The notes beneath the pieces are model-generated. The model saw nothing but the letters and a program-made list of their open reading frames with translations. It was not told where the DNA came from and did not search any database. A DNA stretch of 64,000 bases from Apolygus lucorum. Taxonomy: Eukaryota > Arthropoda > Insecta > Hemiptera > Miridae. Position numbers and translations under genes: made by a program. Where the stretch lies: NCBI GenBank assembly GCA_009739505.2, contig CM019168.2, forward strand, positions 17,918,001-17,982,000, in the 5' to 3' direction. Positions 46,705 through 57,296 of this stretch are shown piece after piece; within the stretch, counting starts at the first letter, position 1; every line of letters begins with the position of its first letter.

Positions 46705-46724
46705 AGTCGGCGGAAATGGGTTAA

Positions 46725-47954
46725 GTCCTCATAGGGAACGAACGATTGGTCTTAAGAGCTCTGAGTGGATTCATTCGATTCTAAAAATTCTGTTTTTAAT
46801 ACTTACGATGATTCGACACGTACCTACAATATTGGGATTTGATTCGAATGCTCGTTCAGTAGCATGGTTCGATACCCGAACAAGCAAAAGGGGTGTGGAA
46901 TTGGAAGATTATTTTTGACTTCCAGATATTTATTACTCCACATCAAATATTCAAAGCGATCTACCTATGATTTGAGGATATTCAAAAGACTTCAAATTTA
47001 TCCATGAGGATGCAACATTCACAATTTCAAATTACTTAATAACTAGAGATAAATTCTAAATCCCAACATATGGGTCATAATAAATAAAAAATTCACATTA
47101 GAATCTAAATAATACCAACAGTCCCAGTCACGAAAGACCAAAGATAGTTTGGGAATCTCGTCGTATTATTATTACGCGTTAGTTGAGTGGACCTAATGCA
47201 TGCTCTGTCACACATAGTAGGAAAGTTATTTCGGTCCCATAACACCACTTTACTCATATAAATGTATCTCTGTTATCATAATGACCGTTCAGATAATCTC
47301 TATTCCGCAGTCATTGTGTCTTTTTACATTCCTACCTGTTGATGTTGTTATTATTCTTCTCCGCCTTGAGGTTATTATGACAGGTTACAAGTTTCTATAT
47401 TAGTTCAATTTCCGATTAGAATTCCGATCACCGTTAGGACAGGTGAAAAACTACAACTTGAGCTCGGCGAGCTGAAAGTTGAAGTTGCTTCAGTCTTCAC
47501 GACATGACTTGACCATCAACCTGATGTAGATGCGTAATTACTCCTCGTATAGTCGCTGAAGAACCAGCTTACCTTCGATATTGCCTTATCAACGCTTTTA
47601 CCGCGACAACTCGGGCTCCAATATCCATCACGGATATTCACTATTAGCCAACATGATCTTTTGAAAATACATCGATGCAGCGAGAAACACGGTTAGAGTC
47701 GTATTTATGCGTATACACAACCGAGAGGTAACTCGAACAATCCCTGAACATTTCAAAAAGATCTAGCTATTATGCCGTTTGTCAATCCGTTACTGCTTCA
47801 CACACTGACGTATAGACAAATTGTAAAAATCACAGGAAATTCAAACCAAAATACAAGAAAAACATTTTGGTTTTTGGAGGACCCTTCATTACTTACCTGC
47901 TGCACGAATACAAAGCTCTTCTTTGGTAGTGGAGAAACAAAAATTATTCTTTTA
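46725..47954. other. No supported gene; one possible minus-strand exon start
   Basis: On the minus strand an ATG at 47628 opens MDIGARVVAVKALIRQYR and ends at a good donor (CGAAG|GTAAGC, exon end 47573). This is a weak single-signal candidate. The rest shows nothing recognisable. Confidence 0.2.
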
Positions 47955-48575
47955 TTTTAGGTATTATTTTCAATAATGAACCTTTGGAATCGACCAAGAA
48001 AAAAATTTTTTAACCCTCCTTCAAAATTTGTTGGTTTACGTTTCCAGGTACGTAGAATCCAAAAATCGAATAAAAATTGGGTCGTCCGTTCGCCTTATGC
48101 GGCACTTTCCTTAGTTAGCATTGACCGATTTAGATGAAATGTGGTATGTGGACTCCATTTGGGGTCTAGTTGTGCCCCGAATCTTTTGGTTGATGTAGGT
48201 CACTTCTAAGGGTTGGAAAATAAGGGTAGAAATTTTGAAAACGCCCTAACTCAAACGATTGTGATATAACGGTATTGTTTTTCTATAAATTTGACATAGT
48301 ATTGAATTTTTAGAATTTTTAGAGACCTCGCGGAGTCCTGTAAGACAAACCTCTAGCTCCCTACGAGAACTTAAGGGTTGGACTTTCGATAAATCAGAAA
48401 CACGAGTGTGAACCGCAAAAAAGTGTGAACCGTTCAAATTTTAGCTGACCGAAATGCGATCGATGTTTTTCTTCATGTTGGTTGGTGGTAACAATGGCAA
48501 TGTCGTGTTCTTTGCAGAAGAGTGATCTGTATAGAAAAATAATAAAACTTTGTGTAGTAATTTGCAGCGTTTTTC
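47955..48575 (+). repeat. Repeat-A copy, near full length
   Basis: Runs from the left terminus (ATTATTTTCAATAATGAACC) through GTACGTAGAATCCAAAAATCG, GTCTAGTTGTGCCCCGAA, AAAACGCCCTAACTC, GACCTCGCGGAG to the right terminus TTGTGTAGTAATTTGCAGCG. A useful reference copy for a consensus. Confidence 0.92.
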
Positions 48576-48627
48576 TCCTGTATTTTTCGCAGTTTGAGGG
48601 TTTCAAGGTTGTTGTTCGGCCGGGATT

Positions 48628-48867
48628 GTGGCCCAGACTCGACTTCCCAAGGCACGAATTAGACAGCTCACTTTGAGGATGGTAACTGATAATGCAGCTA
48701 TTATGAATTACGGGAAGAGATCGATAACGAGATTTCGGTTTTGGGGGTGGAAGCGAAAATTGATTCAACCACGGCCAACTATGATCCGTTATCTGCTAAG
48801 GTTGATCAATATGGGCACGGATGTATTGATGGGTGCTAATCTAAAGGACCGTGTGGAGGCCTCCTGA
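48628..48867 (+). CDS. Unrecognised open frame, 79 residues
   Basis: A basic frame directly to the right of repeat-A, with RMVTDNAAIMNYGKRSITRF and MGTDVLMGANLKDRVEAS. It is less AT-driven than its surroundings. A second open stretch follows in another frame at 48954-49177. No domain recognised; together they might be a frameshifted relic of an element ORF or a host exon. Weak support. Confidence 0.15.
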   Translation: MAQTRLPKARIRQLTLRMVTDNAAIMNYGKRSITRFRFWGWKRKLIQPRPTMIRYLLRLINMGTDVLMGANLKDRVEAS

Positions 48868-48953
48868 AGGCCTTTCACGTTCTGTTGAGCGTCAACTTTA
48901 GAGTTGTCACCAACGAGGCGTGGATTCTGCGGTCACTTCAGAGGACAGATGTA

Positions 48954-49177
48954 GGAAGATCTGAAAGGTAATAGTTTTTATTGTGCCAGGGCCTCTTATT
49001 TCCGTTGCGGCTCTTACTTTAAGAGGGAGCAAATTGATAGAGCTATTCTTCTTGGTGCACCCCTTGAAGTGGTTGCCTTAAATGAGGTAAATTTTCACGT
49101 AGAAGATAAAATTCTGTCACTTGAATTCGACAATCGCCACTACGTGGTATCCAGGGATTTGACAGTTTCCATCTGAC
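48954..49177 (+). pseudogene. Unrecognised open frame lacking an ATG
   Basis: Open from a stop at about 48951 to TGA at 49177, with no methionine. It includes ARASYFRCGSYFKREQID, then LLGAPLEVVALNEVNFHV and LEFDNRHYVVSRDL. Composition looks protein-like (balanced charged and hydrophobic residues), unlike the F/I/K-rich chance frames elsewhere. It could be an internal exon or a decayed element protein. I do not recognise the family. Confidence 0.2.
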
Positions 49178-50214
49178 GGGATTTCTAAAGTAGGATTATT
49201 CTAGATAAGTACCTAGGTATCCAATGAAACTTACTTATTACGACTTATTATCTTTGATTATCTTGAACCAAAGATTCTGACATAGTTGGTGAATTAAACG
49301 TAAGTTCGACGATACCAATTATAGGATTTTCCGCCAGACCCTATTTAAAACCCAACTGATTTGTAAGCGATTCATTGAGCTGATAAGTAATATCATGTTT
49401 AAATCGAACTTCTAAAGTTGCATGCAAGGTTTGGACGCCTCAACCAAAATAAATTCCAATTAGGTAATTAAGGTACTTGTAGAAAGTATCAATAATTGCT
49501 TTGAAAACCAGCGTTTGAAGCCTCCAATCTTTCATAGAACGAAGGATTGGTCTACTTCAATCGAACCGGTTAAACTTGAGTGGAGTCAGCAACGTGGTTC
49601 CCCGCTTTCCTTCAACTACAGGTTTGAGGGTTGGGAGATTAACAATCCCCACGTTCTGCAGGTCTGCAGTTTGGACCTAATTCTTCACGAGCAGCTTTCA
49701 GCTCGTCTAGATTATCAGCCTTGATGGTCGAGTCTATTAAACTTATTATTCGGAAAAACCCGATTAGGATCGCTTGAAGACGAGATAGAGCGACCCTGTT
49801 GTTCGCATTCTAACAATAATGTACTGGTAGTTCACCCATTTCATACGATTTCAGACACTCAAGAAATCGTGGCACCGTTGTATAACTTTGTGAATAACTC
49901 GTGCACTCAAGCACCACTACGAAATGTCATCTTGATTTCTTGTATCAACGTCAGCTAAGATAACTATGCAACCTTCACAAAGAATACTATAATCATACTC
50001 AAGTGAATTTCGAGATAATGTTAATAATAGTATACCAAGTGGTAAGCAAGTAGTGCCGCGCTATGCTGGGTATATGGGGCATTAAAGGTAAGTACTTATA
50101 ACTTGAACAGCTTTTTCTTAAATATAAATAATGCTTAAATATACGAAGAGCTTTTTTAAAAAATATAAATATGTCTATATAATATGTATAAAAATATGCC
50201 AGTTCCACTTATGA
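49178..50214. other. No gene recognised
   Basis: Positions 49510-49735 hold a 69-residue plus-strand frame. On the opposite strand AIKADNLDELKAAREELG is a helical-looking stretch but is cut by stops. Neither has splice support. Confidence 0.3.
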
Positions 50215-50898
50215 GCCCATCTTGGAATCAATTGAGAAATTTAAAAAAATTTAACCCCCCTCGAAATTGGTTGATTTATGTTCCAAGGTACGTAGAATCC
50301 AAAATTGAATTAAAATGTTGCCGAAATGTGGTATATGGGCTACATTTAGGTAGGGTCTAGTTGTGCCCCGAAGCTTTTGATTGATGTCAGTCACTTCTAA
50401 GGGGTGAAAATTAAGGGTCGAAAATTTCAATAGTGACCTAGCTTGAAAACTTTCGAAATGAAGGTACTGTTTTTTTCACCAATTTGAAAAAGTATTGAAT
50501 TTTTTGAGAATTATTAGAGACCACCCGGAGCTCTGTAGGACAAACCGTTCGCTCCTTACGAGAACTTAAGGGTTGGAATTACGATAAATCAGAAACACGA
50601 GTGTGAATCACAAAGAGGCCTAATCTCCGTTCAAATTTTAGCTGACCAAAATACAATCGTTTCGTATATTCGTTGGTTTCTTTAAATTGTTCTCAGTTTT
50701 GCTTCCTTAGCAACTAGTAATCAAATTTCCTAATGTTTTCGAATTTATTGTGAACCGTTTATTGCTTCAGAATAAACTTGACTGTGAAGCGAAAATATGG
50801 TTGGCAGGTATTGGCAATGGCAAAGCTGTGTTCTTTGCAGACCAGAAATCTATAAAGAAAAATAGTAAACCTTTGTGTAATAATTTGCAGCGTTTCAA
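50215..50898 (+). repeat. Repeat-A copy (diverged)
   Basis: GGTACGTAGAATCCAAAATTG, GGTCTAGTTGTGCCCCGAAG, GACCACCCGGAGCTCTGTAG and the terminus TGTAATAATTTGCAGCGTTT. The head is diverged and an AT-rich insertion lies near 50670-50860 before the terminus. Confidence 0.85.
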
Positions 50899-51437
50899 TT
50901 TACCAATTTCTGAGATGGTTTTTGCGAAGTAATGAGAAACTTCCTGGTTATGTTGTAGGTTACAGTAGATTACGCTTGTTATGATTCTGTATCGTGAAAT
51001 CGTCCTGTCTACACAGAAATTAATCGAGTAAACACGGTATACTCGTAGGTGAAAGAATTTTATTTGGTATTACTATGGGATGCATGTAACTTCTATACTT
51101 ACAAATACTGCTTGGGGAAAACCTGCGAGGAACATCATTTGTGATGCCCCCTAGGATAAAAAATGAAAACAATAGTTGAACCCCGCCATTATTTTGATTA
51201 CTAGGCACCCACGTCCGTCCATATTTTCACGAAGCTCGTCTCAACAACCGAAAAAAGACAACAGCAAAAAATAAACAATATCACCTATCTGATTTGCCAC
51301 ATCCTCCAGAACAAACCCTCATGGAGATATTATACGAAGCTATGTGATTTATCAACTGTTCGGTTTGATTCCGACTCATGAATAGCAAAAAGCGAGCTAT
51401 CGATTCTATGATTCGAGCGTGAGGTGCTTGAAAAGCC

Positions 51438-51665
51438 GTGTCCGCATATTTCAGCATCTTCAAGCGAACCAAGGACGCGGGACGGCTCTTTGTCGGATTC
51501 ACTGTCAAGAACGCGTTCCGTTTGGCACGGAAAAGGTTTAGATGGTTTGAGGCACGCTATGTCATTCTTCGGTACAAGATTGCCGTGTTTGGAGCTTCAT
51601 CTTCTATCTACCCAGCTTCCTTAGTTTACAACAAGGGAGAAAACTGGACAGTCTACCGAGTTTAG
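51438..51665 (+). CDS. Possible exon or relic, 75 residues, unrecognised
   Basis: A GC-richer plus frame: YFSIFKRTKDAGRLFVGF, TVKNAFRLARKRFRWFEARY, KIAVFGASSSIYPASLVY, stop at 51663-51665. CATATTTCAG just inside the frame could be an acceptor. The VKNAF block loosely recalls the DVKNAFN motif of R1-type reverse transcriptases, but flanking residues do not fit, so I do not assign it. A long frame also lies on the opposite strand, which weakens the case. Confidence 0.2.
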   Translation: MSAYFSIFKRTKDAGRLFVGFTVKNAFRLARKRFRWFEARYVILRYKIAVFGASSSIYPASLVYNKGENWTVYRV

Positions 51666-51915
51666 TGGGCAGTATAGTTCTTTCACAATATATTGTAAGT
51701 GGTGGATTCCATAAATTCGGTCCAAATCCATCCAGTTAGTAAACATGTGGATACCAGTATCGTACCTACATACCTAAAATTTGCATCCCAGTTGAAAAAA
51801 GCTGATATTTTCATCCGATTACAAACGCTACTATCACGAGATTCAGCGTTGAAAAATACCCGTTACCGTCAGATGGGGAGACATGGGACTTGAGAGGAGA
51901 GTTGAGACTTCTCAA

Positions 51916-52952
51916 AAACATATTGTTTAGTAATGCATGTATTCTAGGGGACGTCCTATTGGATAAGCATTGGGTCAATTAATACCAGATGGTAAGCGAA
52001 AAAACTGTTCACTCGATGTAATTTATTAAGAATTATAGGCAAGAAATAGTGATCCTCCCCCCCCCCACCATCACCCTTATCCACCATATCATTTCTAGCC
52101 GCGTGGGAGCCTCAAATTTGAAGAGCGTTTGAAAAACCATGATCTACGACACCCAACATGCGAATTCGAGTTCACCAGTCTGGCACCAAAGCGGTAATAC
52201 TTAGTAACGTTGAACTTTCATCTATTTGTTTTGGTAGGCAGTCCGTTGAAGTTCAATTCCGTATTCAAGGTGAAACACAAAAAAAAACTTTAAAAAACCG
52301 ATGAAATATGCGGTTTATGGTGCCCTGGCACCATGGTAGCACCACTATTAGTTTTATGGTGGGACAGAGAATAATTCATGAAAATCTGGAGGTATAATGA
52401 GAATTTTTCCTCAATTTCAAAGCTACAAAAACAAGCTATACAATTAGTAAGCTATAAAGGAACCAAAAAATTGAAAAATTGGATATTTTGTGAATATTAT
52501 CCCCCCTCACCCCCTCCCCTTGTGAATTTTGATACTCTGGTGAAATAGTGTGCAATTAGGAAGATTTATGAGTCGAACAAAAGAAACACTCAAAACGGTT
52601 GGAAATTGAGGCCTGGGCAAATTTTACAGGATTTGACCCCCCCTTTCGCCCCTTAAGATTCAAAATTCGAAATTCCGGCGCCGTAGTGCACAACTAGATA
52701 GTTTTCCGCGTCGAACAAAAAAAGAACCACGAAAATCGGTTGAGAACTAAGGCCTGGGCAGACGACACAAGATTTTGTCACACACATACACACACACACA
52801 TTCACCTATGGCTTTTTTGCGGATTTGGATTCAGAATGGTCTAAAACGGATTACTGTGTGTTAATTTTTTTTTCTGTTGAATGTTGTCCTCCTTCACCCC
52901 AGATCGATCGCATAAGGACGCCCAAGCCTTACTGTGGGACGTCCTAAAAAGT
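51916..52952 (+). repeat. Repeat-C copy 1
   Basis: About 1.04 kb from AACATATTGTTTAGTAATGC to GTGGGACGTCCTAAAAAGT. Order of parts: GGGGACGTCCTATTGGATAA, a C/A-rich run, CATGCGAATTCGAG, CAGTCTGGCACCAAAGCGG, CAAGGTGAAACAC, TGGTGCCCTGGCACCATGGT (an inverted-repeat block), GTGCACAACTAGATAG, GGCCTGGGCA, a short CA tract, and GGATTTGGATTCAGAATGG. It is collinear with copy 2 at 54.6 kb. No protein. Confidence 0.93.
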
Positions 52953-53163
52953 TATGAATAGGGTCACCAAGAGAGCTAATGTCGAGTTGGCGTCCTGGTT
53001 TTTGTAGAAACTCCATGTGAATACCTTTCAGATGATAGTTACCACTGTTATAAGTTCAAAGCGCCAATTTCTCCCTCCCCTCTACATTTGTTTTCATCGG
53101 TTGTTTCGGCGCTCAGCAGAACCCAGTCATAATTCCATCTCCGCAGTGGGCATCGATCATACC
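52953..53163. other. Intergenic or possible 5' UTR exon
   Basis: It ends in an excellent donor (ACC|GTAAGTTTTTG at 53164), 165 bp upstream of an acceptor-ATG junction. This could be a non-coding first exon for the frame at 53329. Confidence 0.25.
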
Positions 53164-53328
53164 GTAAGTTTTTGTTTTCTAGGTGTATTTTAGATTAGTC
53201 TGTGAAGATATTTTGAAAATTTGAAGTCGTTTCCTTCTATCATTTGACTGTTATCAGTGATTTTGTTCGATGGGGTGAGTTGAGACTTGGCGATTTGTGA
53301 CTTTCTTTGTTGTTTTTCTGGTTTTCAG

Positions 53329-53511
53329 ATGCCGAGGAAGTACATTCGGACTTCCAAGGTGGACGTGCCTGAGTTTTCAAGTCATAAGTTTGCATTTTTT
53401 TCGGGTAAAATAAAATCAGTTTACTCCGTGCCAGAGTTTCTAAGTCCCAAGTTGAGTTTTGTTCATAAGATTGAGTCAGTTTACTTTTTTTCCCCTAGCG
53501 TAAAAGTGTGA
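53329..53511 (+). CDS. Short candidate gene starting at a splice acceptor
   Basis: TTGTTTTTCTGGTTTTCAG runs directly into ATGCCGAGGAAG, and a strong donor lies at 53164, so a 165-bp intron in the 5' UTR is plausible. The peptide starts MPRKYIRTSKVDVPEFSS, and the MPR-Y-R-T opening recalls the N-termini of pipsqueak/CENP-B-type DNA-binding proteins of pogo-like elements. The rest (FAFFSGKIKSVYSVPEF, LSFVHKIESVYFF) has an internal near-repeat and no such domain. The coding frame may really leave at GG|GTAAAA near 53404. Confidence 0.25.
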   Translation: MPRKYIRTSKVDVPEFSSHKFAFFSGKIKSVYSVPEFLSPKLSFVHKIESVYFFSPSVKV

Positions 53512-53538
53512 AATTATTTATCATTAGAGTCATATTTT

Positions 53539-53656
53539 TCAGAAATGCGAGTGTGAATCACCAAAGAGGCCTAATCTCGGTTGAAATTTTAGCTGACCAA
53601 AATGCGATCGTTATTCGTTTATTCGAGTTGTATTCAGTTTTTTTTTTTTTTTTTTT
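53539..53656 (+). repeat. Repeat-A fragment and T run
   Basis: GAGTGTGAATCACCAAAGAG, CTAATCTCGGTTGAAATTTT, AGCTGACCAAAATGCGATCG are repeat-A phrases. A run of 19 T (53638-53656) follows. Confidence 0.8.
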
Positions 53657-54095
53657 GCCTCATATTTATATAGAAGTAATGTGTTAGTTCACGACATTTC
53701 CATTTAAAAATTAATACTGATGCTTCAATCCGGTAGGTGGAAATATTAGTACATTCAGTCGTGGTATTTATTAAATTGGTGGATCTCTAAACTGACATCG
53801 ACACCATTTTGAGTACATGACATGTACATAACATTGTTCCTTAATTGGAACTTATTTTCATAAATTGTGTGATATTTGTCTTGAAACAAGGCCTCCTAGC
53901 GCTACAAACCAACTGTACCTCCTATAAAATGCATTCCTAATATTTATAATCATGGGGATAACTCAATTCCGAACGGCTAGAGGTTAAGATCGATGATTCG
54001 ACCGTTGAGATGCTGCCATTGCGTAACTCATTCATAAAGGCGCGCCAAGGTGAGATGAGGCGCGTGCCTCGCATACTCCAAAGCAACAAACTTAC
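53657..54095. other. No gene recognised
   Basis: Unassigned. Contains the downstream (intron) side of the small minus-strand exon candidate that follows. Confidence 0.3.
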
Positions 54096-54155
54096 ATCCG
54101 CGATGATATTGATGCCTACAGCTCCACATACGATCACTCGATGGTGACCGAATAT
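54096..54155 (-). CDS. Possible 60-nt minus-strand exon
   Basis: Flanked by an acceptor (CTTCCTAATGTAG above 54155) and a donor (GAT|GTAAGT below 54096), phase 0 at both ends. It encodes IFGHHRVIVCGAVGINIIAD. The RVIVCGA stretch has the hydrophobic-strand-then-glycine look of a nucleotide-binding fold start, but the usual GxGxxG is incomplete. Short size makes chance likely. Confidence 0.2.
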
Positions 54156-54376
54156 CTACATTAGGAAGTCAAATTTTATCAAAAGTATGAACTCAATTTT
54201 ACCTACGTGCAGGACATGCATCATTGATTCGATTCATTAGTTTTATGACGCATTCGGCTTCATTATTCACGTCTTAAATACTTATACATCGTCGTAGAAG
54301 ACCAAATTGCAGCGCATGAATCCATGAGTTGGAGTACACCTTTGAGGATTTGACGTGAAACTATAACTAGTATAAC

Positions 54377-54486
54377 AAACCTCTGTGAAATAATTTGCAG
54401 GGTTCCTTATTGGAACCCGAATTCTTGTAAATTTACAAGAATTTGGATTCCAATAAGGAACGTTGCAAATTATTTCACAGAGGTTT
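54377..54486. repeat. 110-bp palindrome made of two repeat-A ends
   Basis: The 55-bp arms meet at TTGTAAA|TTTACAA (54431/54432). Each arm holds CTCTGTGAAATAATTTGCA or its complement, a variant of the repeat-A right terminus, so two termini point at each other. A little repeat-A body (CAGTATAGATCATTCGTCTG) continues to 54545 on the right. Confidence 0.93.
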
Positions 54487-54575
54487 ATTATTTTTCAGTA
54501 TAGATCATTCGTCTGCAAAGGGCACAGCTTTGACATTGTCATTAGTTTTTAATATATATACCTATGTATATATAT

Positions 54576-55837
54576 AAACATATTGTTTAGTAATGCATGC
54601 ATTCCAGGGGACGTCCCATTGGATAAGTATTGGATCAGTTTAACCAGTTGTTGAGCGATAAGACTGTTTCTCTCGATGTAATTTATTTATTACTTTAGGG
54701 AAGAAATAGGGCCCCCCCCCACCATTATAAACCATAACACTTCTAGCGGCACGATAGCCTCGAATCTGAAGAGCATTTTAAAATCCATGATGTACGACAC
54801 CCAACATGCGAATTCGAGTACACCCCCCCCCCCCCCCAACACCACCAATGGTGCCAGTCTGGCACCAAAGCGGAAATACGTCGTAACATTGAACTTTCAT
54901 CTATTAGGTTTAGTAGGCAGTCCGTCGAATGTCACATCCGTATTCAAGGTGAAACACCAAAAAACCCAAGAAATATGAGGTTTATGGTGCCCTGGCACCA
55001 TGGTGGTACCACTTTTATTTCCATGGTGGTACAGAAAGTAATTCATGCAAATCCTAAGGTATAATGAGAATTTTTCCTCAATTTCAAAGCTTGGATACAA
55101 TTAGTATGCAGTAAAGGAACCGAAAAATTGGATATTTTGTGAATATTATCCCCCCACCCATCCCCTTCTCTTGCAAATTTTGGTACTCTGGTGAAATCGT
55201 GTACAACTCGGAAGTTATTTTAGTCAAACAAAAAAAGAAACACACAAATCGGTTGGAAATTGAGGCCTGGGCAGAGTTTACAAGATAATGCCCGAAAACG
55301 TACGTTTTTTAAGCATTAACCCCCCCTTTCCCCTCCTTAAAAGGCAAAATTTGAAATTCCAGCGCGATAGTGCACAACTAGATAGTTTTCCGCGTCGAAG
55401 AAAAAAAGAACCACGAAAATCGGTTGAGAACTAAGGCCTGGGCAGAGTACACAAGATTATGCCCAAAAACACACGTTTTTGAGCATTAACCCCCCCTTTC
55501 CCACCCTTAAAAGGCAAAATTCGAAATTCCGGCGAGGTAGTGCACAACTAGATAGTTTTTCGCGTCGAACAAAAAAAGAACCAGGAAAATCGGTTGAGAA
55601 CTAAGGCCTGGGCAGACGACACAAGATTTTGTTACACACATACACACACACATACACACACACATACACACACACACACAGACATACACCTATGGTTTTT
55701 TTCTCGGATTTGGATTCAGAATGGTCTAAAATGGATTACTGTGTGGTTATTTTTTTTTCTGTTGAGTGTTGTCCAACTTCACCCCAGATCGATCACATAA
55801 GGACGCCCAAGTCTTACTGTGGGACGTCCTAAAAAGT
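54576..55837 (+). repeat. Repeat-C copy 2, with internal tandem expansion
   Basis: About 1.26 kb, collinear with copy 1 from AACATATTGTTTAGTAATGC to GTGGGACGTCCTAAAAAGT. A run of 16 C (54823-54838) and the palindrome GGTGCCAGTCTGGCACC (54850-54866) are within. The segment with GCACAACTAGATAG and GGCCTGGGCAGA occurs three times, the last truncated at the CA tract, with a period of 170-171 bp (unit starts at 55200, 55371 and 55541). The CA tract is at 55634-55682. Confidence 0.93.
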
Positions 55838-56082
55838 GACCCTTAGAAGTGACTGACATCAACCAAAAGCTTCGGGGCACAACTAGACCCCAAATGGAGC
55901 TCATTATACCAAATTTCAACCAAATCGGTCTATGGTTGCTAAAAAAGTGTCACCTACGGTTTATTTTCTGATTTTACGTACCTTGAAACGTAAAACATCA
56001 AATTTTGAGGAGGGGTGGGGTTAAAATTTTTTTCTTGCTCGATTTAAATGGTTCATCGTTGAAAATAATAAACCAAAATTGG
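55838..56082 (-). repeat. Repeat-A copy (left half only)
   Basis: CTTAGAAGTGACTGACATCA, CTTCGGGGCACAACTAGACC, TTTTACGTACCTTGAAACGT and the terminus GAAAATAATAAACC. It abuts repeat-C copy 2 without a gap. Confidence 0.88.
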
Positions 56083-57290
56083 AATCATCTGACCTTCATT
56101 TAATCCTGTTTCGTGCAGTAATCCCGATGAACTCCCCGTAAGCTCCAATAAACACATAGACACATAGCACGAAAGCACATATAGCACGTATAGTACATTA
56201 TAGTTTGACAATGCTAAAGTAATACCTGAGTGGGCTCTAGCGATTTTATGTGAGAAATTGTGCCATGGTTGTTGAAAAACGTTGTAAACCTTAATGTTGC
56301 AAAAACAAAACACAAAAATGTTCTGTAGTAAAATCACAAAAATGTTGTAAAACACATATTGTGAATTTTTCCAAATTTTTTCACACCATTCCAAGAAGAT
56401 TTCTAAAAGTTGTTTCATCTGTTTGAATAAATTCAGTGTATGTAAATAATACAAGCAAACGAAAAACTATTAAGAAGCCAACAATTTTTAGAGTTAAATA
56501 GTGTAGGCATAATTTTGGAAATACAGAATAAATATCGCTTGAAACCTGTTTTTGAAGTTTCCAGTGGAAATCACCATCTTCAACATTATCTAACAATGCG
56601 CACAATTTTTTATGAGAATTTGTGTTTGATTATGGAAGACCCATATCATTAAACAATTGAAACGATTTTCATATTTTTTTTTCGAATAAATGCTCAGTAA
56701 TAATTCAAGGGATACGAATGGGACTTTATCGAGATCATGAGTGAAGTCGAAGTTGAGCTGTCTGGGTAAGGATGAAATTATTCAAAACAGCTTGTTTAAA
56801 ACAATATCATGTCTGCTTAATGCTCGAAGGCTCTCATGCCATAATTGAATACAATTTATTAATTTTGAAGAAGGATGTACAGCACCGAAACTCAAAGCAA
56901 TTTGAACGTGGTCATTGTACCTATCCGGTCACAATTGGGTGCGATTTCAAGCTCTACCAGGTCGTGAAATTGAATGAAAAGACCAGTCGCTAAAAACGAG
57001 GATGTAATGTCTATTATACGTCAAGATACGAGAATGCTATAACATCAATCATCGTGATATTCGGTGCCTCTGATGAGCGTGCTTTACTGTAATTGACTTG
57101 AGCTCCTGTGGTTCAACTCCATTTGTCAGAGTGAAATAATTGATGAGCTCACAAGTTCATGAGTACCGGCTGACTACCTTCTTCTTTGTATTTATGGTTT
57201 TTCCAGTGATTTTATTGATCATGCATAACGTCACTTGAGTACTGATATAGCCTAATCTACATTTTTCTTTTCTTTTCTGGAGTCACAAAA
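56083..57290. other. No supported gene
   Basis: Two long minus-strand frames (56053-56454 and 56381-56605) are hydrophobic and AT-driven. One contains DGDFHWKLQKQVSSDIYSVF, which looks more protein-like, but no family is recognised. Confidence 0.35.
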
Positions 57291-57296
57291 AATTGT

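Larger units (their letters stand above)
45162..46724. mobile_element. TTAA-type element with repeat-B inside
   Basis: Left end TCAACCCATTTACGCCGAG (45162-45180); right end, read inward on the minus strand, TTAACCCATTTCCGCCGACTG (46724-46704). The two termini agree over most of 18 positions. TTAA plus CCC ends suggest the piggyBac superfamily, with the left TTAA decayed to TCAA. Inside are three copies of a 16-bp palindrome and a plus-strand repeat-B. There is no transposase. The repeat-B copy may be a later insertion. Confidence 0.45.

Noticed and set aside
51438..51665. R1 reverse transcriptase fragment (VKNAF block)
   Set aside because: Only five residues fit the DVKNAFN motif and the neighbouring blocks are absent. 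Kept only as an unrecognised frame.
56053..56605. Hydrophobic minus-strand frames that could be membrane-protein exons
   Set aside because: AT-driven, no conserved motif, no clear paired splice sites.
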